Assembly: GCF_030717995.2 (NCBI RefSeq)
Contig: NZ_CP157743.1
Span: 3,746,501-3,810,500, forward strand
Origin: Methylomarinum sp. Ch1-1
Lineage (GTDB): Bacteria; Pseudomonadota; Gammaproteobacteria; Methylococcales; Methylomonadaceae
DNA: 64,000 nt
Reading direction: 5' to 3'
Part shown: piece by piece, positions 9,210-17,566 of the stretch
Position numbering within the stretch: position 1 is the first letter of the stretch
Layout: each line of letters starts with the position of its first letter
Position numbers and translations under genes: made by a program
Notes under the pieces: generated by a model
Database searches by the model: none
What the model saw: the letters and a program-made list of their open reading frames with translations, nothing else
Told to the model about the DNA's origin: nothing

Positions 9210-9706
9210 ATTTTCATCCTTTGAGCGGAACGGGGTTTGCAACCCCCGTTCTGAACGATTCAACCGTTCCATAAACAAGTTGAACGTTCGGGGCGAGGTA
9301 ACTACTCACCCCATTCGTGGATAAGCGGAGCGCATCCACCGGGTCGGCATCTTTGGTGGATGCGCCCTTCAGGCTTATCCACCCTACATGCTGACCACCA
9401 TGGATGGCGGAAATGCCGATTTTGCCATAATGCCAAGGACGGCATGTAGTAGAGCAATGCAGGAGCAATTGCCGATAATGCCAAGGATGGCATGTAGTAG
9501 AGCAATGCAGGAGCAATTGCCGAGGAGCAAAAATCGGCCCTGCCGCGTTCGATAAGTGAGGCGAACAGTTACGGGGCGAGTAAATAACCCGCCCCGCGTG
9601 AAGCGCCGACAAGAGTCGGCAGAGCCTACGCATTTGCGCCTTAGCGTAATTCTCGCCAGCAAGGCCCAAGGCCGGCATGAGTTTCAATATAGTCGCATTT
9701 ACTTTA
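9210..9706. repeat. Intergenic repeat cluster between soxC-like and cytochrome genes
   Basis: About 500 bp with no convincing gene. It contains several imperfect palindromes of the GGGGCG..TAAATAAC..CGCCCC type (near 9288 and 9573) and paired GGATAAGC...GCTTATCC arms around 9320-9380. The GAACGATTCAACCGT stretch near 9255 recurs at 28.54 kb. Open frames across it have the odd composition of palindromic repeats and no visible start signals. Confidence 0.6.
9427..9522. repeat. Two tandem 48-bp repeats
   Basis: Units 9427-9474 and 9475-9522 are identical except for one base (AAGGACGG versus AAGGATGG). Each contains an inverted AATGCC...GGCAT arm and an ATGCAGGAGCAATTGCC tail. The near identity points to a recent duplication. 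Confidence 0.9.
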
Positions 9707-10969
9707 TCAATAAACATGACTGATGTCGCCCTGCGCCGAAATTTTCCAGCTGACTATAGCGTTGTAATGAAAATAACCATGCCTCCCACGCCGAGCAATT
9801 AACGCCTCGCGTTCAGGTTGCACATAGCCGCTTTCATCAACCGCACGGCTTTTGATAACGGTGTTATCACCCTCCCATTGCCAGGGAATTCTGAACCGTG
9901 TAAAACATTTCGCCAACACCGGCGCCTGCAACTCCGCTTCAGCCCAGCTTTCGCCGCCATCCGCGGAAACTTCGACCCTGGCAATTCGACCTCTGCCGCT
10001 CCAAGCCAATCCACTGATTTGATAAAGCCCCGGTTCCAACAGCCGTTGTCCGAATGAAGGACTGGTAATCAACGACTTGGCGTCCATGACAAAACTGAAC
10101 TGCCGCGCCTTGCCACTAGGTAACAAATCGGTATATTTGGCCGTTTCATTACGCGCCATCGTAGGCCGGTTGGTGATATGCAGGCGCCTTAACCACTTGA
10201 CATTGACGACGCCCTCCCAGCCGGGCACGATCAAGCGTAATGGGTAACCGTTCTCCGGGCGAATGCGCTCACCATTCTGATACAAGGCCAGAATGCAATC
10301 ATCGAAGGCTTTCTCCAGAGGAATGCTGATATTCATCGCCGCCGCATCGGCGCCTTCTGCAATCATCCACTTGCCACCGCCTTTGACTTTCGCTTCTTCC
10401 AGCAAAATGCGCAGCGGCACACCGGTCCATTCGCTGCATGACGCCATGCCATGAAAATACCCCGCCGCCGTCTGAATAGGACGACGATGCCAGCCGGCAT
10501 TACTGTTGCCGCCACATTCAACAAAACACAAACAGGATGTCATCGGATAACGTAATAAATCCTGTAAATCAAAGACCAAGGCCTGTCTCACCAAACCATG
10601 TATCAACAACTGATGTTGTTGCGGATCGATTTGCGGCACTCCGTTATGATGGCGCTCAAAATGCAAACCGTTCGGAGTAATCATGCCCTCCAGATCATGC
10701 AAAGGAGTCCACGACACACCGTTGCCTGGCGCCATCTCATTGCCCATCGTCCAGCGTATCGTCCGTCTTTCATACGGCGAAGGCTGTCCGTAATTGGAAA
10801 ACGCCTTCCCCGGCTCGCGCATCCAGGGCAAACGCTGACTTGAAGACATTGAAGCCTCAGATGACCCAGCAGCCATCGCCGCTAACGAAAAACAAAGCCC
10901 TTTTTGCATAAACAAACGACGGTCCAACAGCCCGCCGCCAGCAATGGGCTTTAATTCACTGCTGTCCAC
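9707..10969 (-). CDS. SoxC-like molybdopterin sulfite dehydrogenase
   Basis: Periplasmic oxidoreductase of the sulfite oxidase family. A twin-arginine signal is present (DRRLFMQKG, residues 16-24, then a hydrophobic stretch). The molybdenum-ligating cysteine is Cys152 in FVECGGNS, followed by the molybdopterin-binding domain and a C-terminal dimerisation domain (ARVEVSADGGESW). The start chosen is the GTG at 10969, with GGTGGAAG upstream; a TTG at 11017 is possible but lacks a clear site. The sequence is closest to SoxC. No soxXYZAB genes are present, so free sulfite rather than carrier-bound sulfane may be the substrate (inference). The electron acceptor is probably the cytochrome encoded downstream. 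Confidence 0.88.
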   Translation of the reverse strand: MDSSELKPIAGGGLLDRRLFMQKGLCFSLAAMAAGSSEASMSSSQRLPWMREPGKAFSNYGQPSPYERRTIRWTMGNEMAPGNGVSWTPLHDLEGMITPNGLHFERHHNGVPQIDPQQHQLLIHGLVRQALVFDLQDLLRYPMTSCLCFVECGGNSNAGWHRRPIQTAAGYFHGMASCSEWTGVPLRILLEEAKVKGGGKWMIAEGADAAAMNISIPLEKAFDDCILALYQNGERIRPENGYPLRLIVPGWEGVVNVKWLRRLHITNRPTMARNETAKYTDLLPSGKARQFSFVMDAKSLITSPSFGQRLLEPGLYQISGLAWSGRGRIARVEVSADGGESWAEAELQAPVLAKCFTRFRIPWQWEGDNTVIKSRAVDESGYVQPEREALIARRGRHGYFHYNAIVSWKISAQGDISHVY

Positions 10970-11013
10970 TTTTCTTCCACCCTTGACTTGACTCCTCTCA
11001 ACATAACAGACTA

Positions 11014-11904
11014 TCAATACTGCCGAGCAAAATATTTAATTAAAAAATCCACGAAGCTGGACAATTTCGCCGGATAAAATCGTCTTTGCAAATAAGTCGC
11101 GTAGACCGACAAGGACGGAATTCGGTAGTCATGCAAGACTTCCACCAGGCGGCCTTGCTGCAAATAATCATGCACCGACAGCTTCGGGGCCCGCATGATT
11201 CCCATACCCATCGTAGCCGCTTGCGACAATGCCCGACCATTATTGGTGGCGAAATACCAATCGATCTTAATTTTCTCTGTCTTGCCGTTGTTATTGAATA
11301 CCCAGTAATCGCCATGCGGCGTATTGACATAATGCAAACAACGATGAGCGGACAAATCCGCCAAGGTCTCGGGAGCGCCATGCCGGGCGATATATTCAGG
11401 CGACGCATAAGTGCCTAGTTCGGTCGAGGTAATTTTTCGGGCCACGACTCCCTGATCCAGGCAATCGGTGACGACAATCACCATATCAAACAAGCCATCC
11501 CTTAGATTTTGATATTTGTTGTCCAGAGACATCAAAATTTTCACATCCGGGTATTCTTTTTGATAAGCCTCGATAGCAGGCACCATGTAGATCCCCCCGA
11601 AATCAATCGGTGCGCTAATTTTCATGACCCCTTTAACGCTGCCTCCCAATTGAGCCGTGGCTTCATCGAGTTCGGCCAGATCTTCCAGTAATTGCTTACT
11701 TCTGGTGTAATAGGCTTCTCCCGCTTCCGTTAAATTCAAGCTTCGGGTAGTCCTATTCAACAACACAACCCCTAAGGACTGTTCAAGCTGGGCGACGTAT
11801 TTGCTAATCATCATCGCAGACAGATTCATCTCCCTGGCGACCGCTGCAAAAGTACCCAACTCCACAATACGACAAAAAACACGCATATTGTTTAACTTAT
11901 CCAT
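11014..11904 (-). CDS. LysR-family transcriptional regulator
   Basis: LysR-type activator or repressor of 296 residues. The N-terminal winged helix-turn-helix (residues 1-60, with FAAVAREMNLSAMMISKYVAQLEQ and LLNRTTRSLNLTEAG) is typical, followed by a periplasmic-binding-like effector domain. It lies 44 bp upstream of the SoxC-like gene on the same strand, so it may be co-transcribed with, and control, the sulfite oxidation genes. That target is inferred from position only. The 300 bp upstream are AT-rich and contain TATAATTTATAAACTATATTA-like stretches that could hold its promoter. Confidence 0.9.
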   Translation of the reverse strand: MDKLNNMRVFCRIVELGTFAAVAREMNLSAMMISKYVAQLEQSLGVVLLNRTTRSLNLTEAGEAYYTRSKQLLEDLAELDEATAQLGGSVKGVMKISAPIDFGGIYMVPAIEAYQKEYPDVKILMSLDNKYQNLRDGLFDMVIVVTDCLDQGVVARKITSTELGTYASPEYIARHGAPETLADLSAHRCLHYVNTPHGDYWVFNNNGKTEKIKIDWYFATNNGRALSQAATMGMGIMRAPKLSVHDYLQQGRLVEVLHDYRIPSLSVYATYLQRRFYPAKLSSFVDFLIKYFARQY

Positions 11905-12212
11905 AAACGCACTCGTCTTATAAATCTTTAATATATAATTTATAAACTATATTATGATTTATACCAAAATTTCTCTTCTATATAATTGAACTCGGAGATA
12001 GTAGAGCATCCGTTTGGATTTTCTCTTTAGATTGTTTAGGTCGTTCTTAATTGAGTGACCATGAACAAATCTTTGAGGATGTCTGAGCGGATCTTTTTTC
12101 AACTGAAAAATCAAAATTCAGTGACCTAGCCCCACAATCGAAAAAAATTCATCAATCTCGCATTTAGTACTGGATTATCACAAATCTTTAGGGTATTATA
12201 GTCGGCTCTTGC
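11905..12212. other. Intergenic region upstream of LysR gene and tRNA-Ser
   Basis: No gene is seen. The part next to the LysR start is very AT-rich and probably holds its promoter. The right end (TTTAGGGTATTATAGTC before 12213) contains a -10-like TATTATAGT suited to tRNA-Ser. Confidence 0.4.
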
Positions 12213-12300
12213 GGAGAGGTGGCTGAGTGGTCGAAAGCGGCGGTCTTGAAAACCGTTGAACCGAGAGGTTCCCAGGGTTCGAATCCCTGCCTCTCCGCCA
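12213..12300 (+). tRNA. tRNA-Ser(UGA)
   Basis: 88 nt with an encoded CCA end. The acceptor stem GGAGAGG pairs with CCTCTCC. The anticodon loop CTTGAAA gives anticodon TGA, and there is a long class II variable arm (TTGAACCGAGAGGTTCCC). The T-arm GGTTCGAATCCC is intact. No duplicated 3' end was noticed nearby. Confidence 0.97.
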
Positions 12301-12651
12301 TTAAAATCCCCAGATCCTGAATTACGATTCAATTCGTAAGCCCCGCACCTATCCAAATCAATCAGCTCGATATCATTCTAGATCGTCAATTTTCGCCGAT
12401 AGCGCTATTGCCGCGCATAAAAACACACCAACTGCTTGGAACCGAAACTAACCTTTATATTACCAAACTATCCGCAGCAAAGCAGATTACCTGATTTCCA
12501 GCAAAATCCACACCATCCCAGCTCCAAAACAAGCTAAGATAGATTCTCAATAGCGTAAAAAGATTAAATCCCAACACACAACCACAGCTAATTGATGCCA
12601 CTGGTTTCATCTACGATCCCGTATACCCCTCATAGTTCTCTTTAACATCAA
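12301..12651. other. Gene-free stretch after tRNA-Ser
   Basis: About 350 bp with no open frame of coding character, no hairpin-plus-T terminator and no clear repeat. It ends where the interrupted palindromic repeat copy begins. Confidence 0.4.
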
Positions 12652-12667
12652 AAAAGGGGACAGGCTC

Positions 12668-14007
12668 TGAGGTATCCCCACAAATTACGCTTTTTCCAGG
12701 GTGCTGAAATAACCAACCAAGAGAGCTTGAGCGTGTTCCAATAAATTTTCCTGCAACTCAAATACCACATATTGACAGGCGATACGAGCAAGAAAAATGA
12801 CCGAATAAGGTGAACGATCACGATTGCTGCAGACTTTGATTTGCCGTTCGATGGCAGTGCCTTTCAAGCCCAGCCCAATCAGCCAAAGCGCAAAAATGAT
12901 AAGCGCTGCAATCAATAATAAATTCGCACGTCGTTCGGCGTTTATTCGGCTGTCTTGAGTTAAGTCGGCGCCATAATGCGCGCTTTTCGTGTCTCGGAAA
13001 CCTTCCTCGATTTGCATGCGGGAACGATAATAATTCACGACATCAACCGGCGTATAATCCTTCAACGAGGGCGAAACGACCAGTAACCAGGGCTCTTTTT
13101 CGCGTGTCGCCTGTTTCCGACTGGATCTGGATTGAGCGGGGCGGTGTTGAACTGTCAGATCTTTACGATGTTTGGGGGCACGGTAAAACGCGACTAAGGT
13201 CCCGGGTAACGGATTGCTGCGAACCCAAAGAGCCTTACCCAGGCATTTGGCTTTGCGTGTAGCGCGAGCATGCAAGGATTTGGCGGGGAGCCATTGCTTG
13301 GGCTCATCGGCCCAAGCGATAAAATCTCGGCCGCGAATCCGACCCAACCAATGCCAATTGAGGGCTTCGACGGCCCGAAAAAACGGGGTGCGAAACCCGG
13401 AGTCGGCGACAATGATGGGGGGAACGCCGGGCGGAAGCAGTTCCTGAAGACGACGCAGAAACTGCTGTTGAACCTTGGGGTTCCCCAGTTTTTTGCGTGG
13501 GTGGACTTCCTCGTATAAGGTAATGGTACGACCGCCGGTCGGTAGCGCCGCGCGTAATAACTGTTGACTTTGATCGGCGGTGAGCGGTGACCAGTCGATA
13601 AGAATCAAAGGTAAGGACAATGACTGTAATGACCACTGTGTCATGACCCCATAGAGCTTTTGGCGCTCAGACTTGAGATTGGGATTGCCGAGGAGACGGT
13701 CGATGCGCTTGATTTTGTGTTTGATATAAGACGGGCCGGAAAGTGCGCGCCCCAGGGCCGTTAGCGATACCGAGGCGCCTGTCAAGCCAGCCTCTACGGT
13801 CGCCATGAGCGATTTAAGCCGGGTTCGATGAAGCTCAGGAAGTGCCAGTTTGATCAAATGATGGAGTAAACTGATGGTCGACATAGGGCCTTCCCGGCGA
13901 AGCTGAAAGATTATGTATTTCAACAATTAGACCCGAATAAACAATTTATCTATCAATTTTTAGCTATAGAAAATTGTTTTATATGACTATTTTGTGGGGA
14001 TACCTCA
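12668..14007 (-). mobile_element. IS4-family insertion sequence, complete
   Basis: 1340-bp element with terminal inverted repeats TGAGGTATCCCCACAAA / TTTGTGGGGATACCTCA. It is flanked by an 11-bp direct duplication GGGACAGGCTC (12657-12667 and 14008-14018), within the range known for IS4 relatives. It carries one intact transposase gene and looks recently active. Confidence 0.93.
12685..13884 (-). CDS. IS4-family DDE transposase
   Basis: Transposase of 399 residues. The IS4 signature Y-x2-R-x3-E-x6-K is exact (YRSRMQIEEGFRDTK), giving the catalytic glutamate. The first aspartate is probably in LILIDWSPL and the second in IIVADSGFRTPF, each in a beta-strand context. The ATG at 13884 has GGGAAGG upstream and is preferred over a TTG at 13926. 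The gene fills the element bounded by 17-bp inverted repeats and is intact. Confidence 0.93.
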   Translation of the reverse strand: MSTISLLHHLIKLALPELHRTRLKSLMATVEAGLTGASVSLTALGRALSGPSYIKHKIKRIDRLLGNPNLKSERQKLYGVMTQWSLQSLSLPLILIDWSPLTADQSQQLLRAALPTGGRTITLYEEVHPRKKLGNPKVQQQFLRRLQELLPPGVPPIIVADSGFRTPFFRAVEALNWHWLGRIRGRDFIAWADEPKQWLPAKSLHARATRKAKCLGKALWVRSNPLPGTLVAFYRAPKHRKDLTVQHRPAQSRSSRKQATREKEPWLLVVSPSLKDYTPVDVVNYYRSRMQIEEGFRDTKSAHYGADLTQDSRINAERRANLLLIAALIIFALWLIGLGLKGTAIERQIKVCSNRDRSPYSVIFLARIACQYVVFELQENLLEHAQALLVGYFSTLEKA

Positions 14008-14100
14008 GGGACAGGCTCTTTTCTCATGCTCCACTCTTTTTCTGGGCCTTCCGCGGTGCTTTCCAGCTAACACTATTACATATCTTAACCAATTAGTTTT

Positions 14101-14258
14101 GTTACTATTCAGTATCTTTCAGGGTTTAGGGAGTAGACCATTGATCTCTCGGGACGCGTGAATACATCCATGTAAGCTCTGGCTGCAACGTCCTGTTGCA
14201 GACAGCCCGATAAATCAATAGCCTACTCCCCTCTGATAAAAATACGCTGAATAATTAC
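14101..14258. mobile_element. IS66-type MITE, 158 bp
   Basis: Non-coding element with imperfect terminal inverted repeats (GTTACTATTCAG at the left, CTGAATAATTAC at the right, similarity extending about 45 bp inward). It is flanked by an 8-bp duplication with one mismatch (TTAGTTTT 14093-14100, TTTGTTTT 14259-14266). The centre holds a GGCTGCAAC/GTTGCAGACAGCC hairpin. The ends match those of the IS66-family element at 24643-26313. Confidence 0.8.
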
Positions 14259-14368
14259 TTTGTTTTGATATAAAAGCAGCCTGTCCCCTTTTCAGCCTGT
14301 CCCCTTTTCACCTCGCTTGCCTTGACAGTCCGCACGGCCTTATGCGCGATTTGTTCATGAACCTTACG

Positions 14369-14587
14369 TCAATTCAGATCCTCCCGATTCATCGTGTCAT
14401 AGAGCACATCTTTGCCCATGCCTCCTTGTAGATCTTCGCGGACAAACGTCTTTTTCAACCACAGCCATAACGTCAAGGCATAAAGCACTTCATCGATGGA
14501 CGTACCCGAGCGCTTCCTGAAACCGGCCCGACTCAACACGGCTTTCATCCCGACCTGTTTCCAAAGACTGGCAAAGACGTTATCCAT
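14369..14587 (-). pseudogene. Truncated transposase N-terminus
   Basis: A 72-residue open frame from the ATG at 14587 (MDNVFASLWKQVGMKAVL, SIDEVLYALTLWLWLKK) resembles the N-terminal region of DDE transposases and stops at 14369. Beyond the stop another frame reads HEQIAHKAVRTVKAS, which could be the residual C-terminus after an internal deletion. The catalytic domain is missing, so it is an insertion-sequence remnant. Confidence 0.55.
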
Positions 14588-14808
14588 TAATATGCCGCCG
14601 CGATCCAAAAATCAACGGTCAGGGCTGGAAGTTCGGTGAGTTGTGTGGCACGATGCATAGGCGTTCTATTTGGGGTTTGATGTTGGATTCAAGACACCCA
14701 ATATTATACCTCTTTAGAACGCTTATTTACTTATATATCAAAGGCTTACTCTATTCCCTGAACTCCGAAACTTTAGTAATAACCAACACCATAATTAAAG
14801 GACAGTCA

Positions 14809-17487
14809 ATGGTCAGCAGTACGAATACGCCACAGCAATGTCGCGCCTTAACCACTAGCACACTGGCCTTTATCGTCTGTTTTGCGGTCTGGACCATTTT
14901 TTCCATTATCGGTATTCAAATTCAGCAAGAGCTGCAATTAAGCGAAACGGAATTCGGGCTTTTGGTCGGCACGCCGATTTTATCGGGATCGCTGGTCCGG
15001 CTGCTGTTAGGTATCTGGAGCGATATCTACGGCGGACGTATCATCTACTTGCTGGTGATGATTACCGCCGCGATCTCCACCTTGTTATTAACCACTGCCC
15101 ATACTTACATTATGTATCTGCTTGCGGCATTGGGCGTCGGGGTTGCCGGCGGTTCGTTTGCGGTGGGTATCGCTTATGTCTCACGCTGGTTCCCGGCTGA
15201 AAAACAAGGCACCGCCCTGGGGATTTTCGGCTTGGGCAATATCGGTGCGGCAATCACAAAATTTAGCGCACCGTTCGTGATGGTAGCTTATGGCTGGCAT
15301 GCTGTTGCCCAAGTGTGGGCAGGCGTTTTACTCTTGACCGCCGTCATTTTCTGGCTGGTGAGCGAAGACGACCCGTCCTTAAAAACCCGGCAAGCGGCAC
15401 ATATCAAAGGCGTTAGTTTCATGGCGCAACTCCAGCCTTTGAAGAATATCCAGGTCTGGCGATTCTCGCTGTATTATTTCTTCGTCTTCGGCGGGTTTGT
15501 TGCGTTAGCTTTATGGTTGCCGCGCTACATGATCGGCGCTTACGGATTCGATATTAAGACTGCCGGCATGCTGGCGGCTATTTACTCGATTTTCGCCAGT
15601 TTGTTCCGGGCGCTCGGCGGTTGGCTGGCTGACCGCTTCGGTGCTCGTACTATCATGTACTGGACCTTTATCGTCGCAGCCGTTTGTACCTTTGTGCTGT
15701 CCTATCCGCCGACCGATTACATCGTGCATGGAATCGAAGGCGATATTCGCTTCAGCTTCGCGATCCAACCCGGCTGGTTTGTTTTTCTGATGGCGGTGCT
15801 GGGTCTGTTCATGTCGTTCGGTAAGGCGGCCGTTTACAAACATATTCCGGTTTATTATCCCAACAATGTCGGTTCGGTCGGCGGCGCCGTCGGAATGATC
15901 GGCGGCCTGGGCGGTTTCCTGCTGCCGTTGACTTTCGGCATGTTGAACGACTTGACCAATCTATGGAGCAGCTGTTTCATGTTGATGTTCGTGCTGGTGA
16001 TGATTGCGTTGACCTGGATGCACTTTGCTATCATTCGTTCCGAACGTAGCGCCGTACCGGGTCTGGCTGAAATATCCACCGACTTGCCCGAACTCAGTTC
16101 TCCATCCGATCTGCTGTTGACCGAGTGGAATCCGGAAGATAAAACTTTTTGGGCGACAAGCGGTAAAAAAATTGCCAGCCGTAATCTCTGGATTAGCATC
16201 CCGGCCTTATTATTGGCGTTTGCAGTCTGGATGGTCTGGAGCGTGGTGGTCATCAACTTGCCGAACATCGGCTTCACTTATACCACCAATCAATTGTTCT
16301 GGTTGGCGGCATTGCCCGGCTTGTCCGGCGCCACGTTGCGGATTTTCTATTCCTTCATGGTGCCTATTTTTGGCGGTCGTCGTTGGACCAGCATCAGTAC
16401 AGGATCTTTATTGTTACCGGCTATCTGGATAGGCTTTGCCGTACAAAATCCGCAGACGCCCTATTTATTAATGGTGGTTTTGGCCTTGTTATGCGGCTTT
16501 GGTGGCGGCAATTTCGCTTCCAGCATGGCCAACATCAGTTTTTTCTATCCACAGGCGCAAAAAGGTACGGCGCTGGGATTGAATGCCGGCTTGGGTAATC
16601 TTGGCGTCAGTACCGTGCAATTCGTCGTGCCTTTGGTGATTGCGTCGGGCATTTTCGGTAGTCTAGGCGGCGAGCCGCAAGTATGGGTTAAAGACGGTGT
16701 GACGAAATCGATCTGGTTACAAAATGCCGGTTTTATCTGGGTGCCATTTATTCTGCTTACCACACTGGCCGCCTGGTTCGGCATGAACGACATTGCCTCG
16801 GCCAAAGCTTCGTTCAAAGATCAGGCCGTCATTTTCAAACGTAAACACAACTGGCTGATGTGCTGGCTTTATACCGGCACCTTCGGTTCGTTCATCGGTT
16901 ATTCGGCCGGTTTCCCCATGTTGATCAAAATCTTGTTTCCTGAACAGAACCCCACCCAGTTCGCTTTTTTAGGGCCACTGGTCGGTGCGCTGAGCCGGCC
17001 TGTCGGCGGTTGGATGGCCGATAAACTGGGCGGCGCCCGGGTAACCTTATGGAATTTTATCGTCATGACCGCTACAGTGTTCGGTGTTTTGCATTTCATG
17101 CCGCACGACGGGACGGCGGGCAGTTTTGCCGGCTTCTTCATGATGTTCATGCTGTTGTTTCTGACCACCGGCATTGGAAATGGCTCCACGTTCCGGATGA
17201 TTCCGGTCATCTTCATGACCGAACGCTTGCGTGAAGCCGAGGGTCAAGCCGAAGCCTTCATCAACCAGGCCCGGCGCAATGCCGCCAAGGAGTCCGCTGC
17301 CGTCTTGGGGTTCAGCTCGGCCATTGCCGCCTACGGCGCTTTCTTCATACCGAAAAGTTACGGCACATCGATCAGCTTGACCGGTACAACGGATGCCGCT
17401 TTCTGGTGCTTTATCGGTTTTTATCTGAGCTGTATCGGCATCACCTGGTGGTATTACGCCCGCAAAAATGCGCTGATGCCGTGTTGA
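14809..17487 (+). CDS. narK: NarK1-NarK2 fusion nitrate/nitrite transporter
   Basis: Major facilitator protein of 892 residues with two complete 12-helix halves. The N-terminal half (about 1-440) has NarK1-type features: LGVGVAGGSFAVGIAYVSRWFP, GIFGLGNIGAAITK and VGMIGGLGGFLLP. The C-terminal half (about 470-890) is NarK2-like, with GGGNFASSMANISFFYP and GTALGLNAGLGNLGVS. In known NarK fusions the first half works as a proton-nitrate symporter and the second as a nitrate/nitrite antiporter. The start is the ATG at 14809 with AAAGGA seven bases before it; the long upstream extension is not supported. It lies 79 bp before narG, so it supplies nitrate to the reductase and probably shares its transcript. 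Confidence 0.92.
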   Translation: MVSSTNTPQQCRALTTSTLAFIVCFAVWTIFSIIGIQIQQELQLSETEFGLLVGTPILSGSLVRLLLGIWSDIYGGRIIYLLVMITAAISTLLLTTAHTYIMYLLAALGVGVAGGSFAVGIAYVSRWFPAEKQGTALGIFGLGNIGAAITKFSAPFVMVAYGWHAVAQVWAGVLLLTAVIFWLVSEDDPSLKTRQAAHIKGVSFMAQLQPLKNIQVWRFSLYYFFVFGGFVALALWLPRYMIGAYGFDIKTAGMLAAIYSIFASLFRALGGWLADRFGARTIMYWTFIVAAVCTFVLSYPPTDYIVHGIEGDIRFSFAIQPGWFVFLMAVLGLFMSFGKAAVYKHIPVYYPNNVGSVGGAVGMIGGLGGFLLPLTFGMLNDLTNLWSSCFMLMFVLVMIALTWMHFAIIRSERSAVPGLAEISTDLPELSSPSDLLLTEWNPEDKTFWATSGKKIASRNLWISIPALLLAFAVWMVWSVVVINLPNIGFTYTTNQLFWLAALPGLSGATLRIFYSFMVPIFGGRRWTSISTGSLLLPAIWIGFAVQNPQTPYLLMVVLALLCGFGGGNFASSMANISFFYPQAQKGTALGLNAGLGNLGVSTVQFVVPLVIASGIFGSLGGEPQVWVKDGVTKSIWLQNAGFIWVPFILLTTLAAWFGMNDIASAKASFKDQAVIFKRKHNWLMCWLYTGTFGSFIGYSAGFPMLIKILFPEQNPTQFAFLGPLVGALSRPVGGWMADKLGGARVTLWNFIVMTATVFGVLHFMPHDGTAGSFAGFFMMFMLLFLTTGIGNGSTFRMIPVIFMTERLREAEGQAEAFINQARRNAAKESAAVLGFSSAIAAYGAFFIPKSYGTSISLTGTTDAAFWCFIGFYLSCIGITWWYYARKNALMPC

Positions 17488-17566
17488 TATGGTTTTCAAG
17501 AATCGGGTTAACGCCAGGTAATCCGATAAGTTTTCTCACGCTAGCCTACGATAATAGGTACACATA

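Larger units (their letters stand above)
12652..14294. repeat. Palindromic repeat copy interrupted by two insertions
   Basis: The outer parts match the intact 125-bp repeat at 28024-28148. The left end AAAAGGGGACAGGCTC stops at 12667, continues at 14019 as TTTTCTCATGCTCCACTC, stops again at 14092, and resumes at 14259 as TTTGTTTTGATATAAAAGC to TGTCCCCTTTT. The gaps are exactly an IS4-type element and an IS66-type MITE. Confidence 0.85.

Noticed and set aside
9427-9522. Possible CRISPR array
   Set aside because: There are only two directly abutting 48-bp units without spacers.
9214-9717. 167-residue frame between the cytochrome and SoxC-like genes
   Set aside because: It runs through palindromic and tandem repeats, contains repeated HCSTTC-type peptides from the 48-bp units and has no ribosome binding site.
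12126-12356. 76-residue frame on the minus strand
   Set aside because: It overlaps tRNA-Ser and reads the tRNA sequence; this is a well-known false ORF type.
14671-14760. FNR/NNR-type box upstream of narK
   Set aside because: TTGATGTTGGATTCAA and TACTTATATATCAA were examined, but spacing or half-sites differ from TTGAT-N4-ATCAA, so no site is called.
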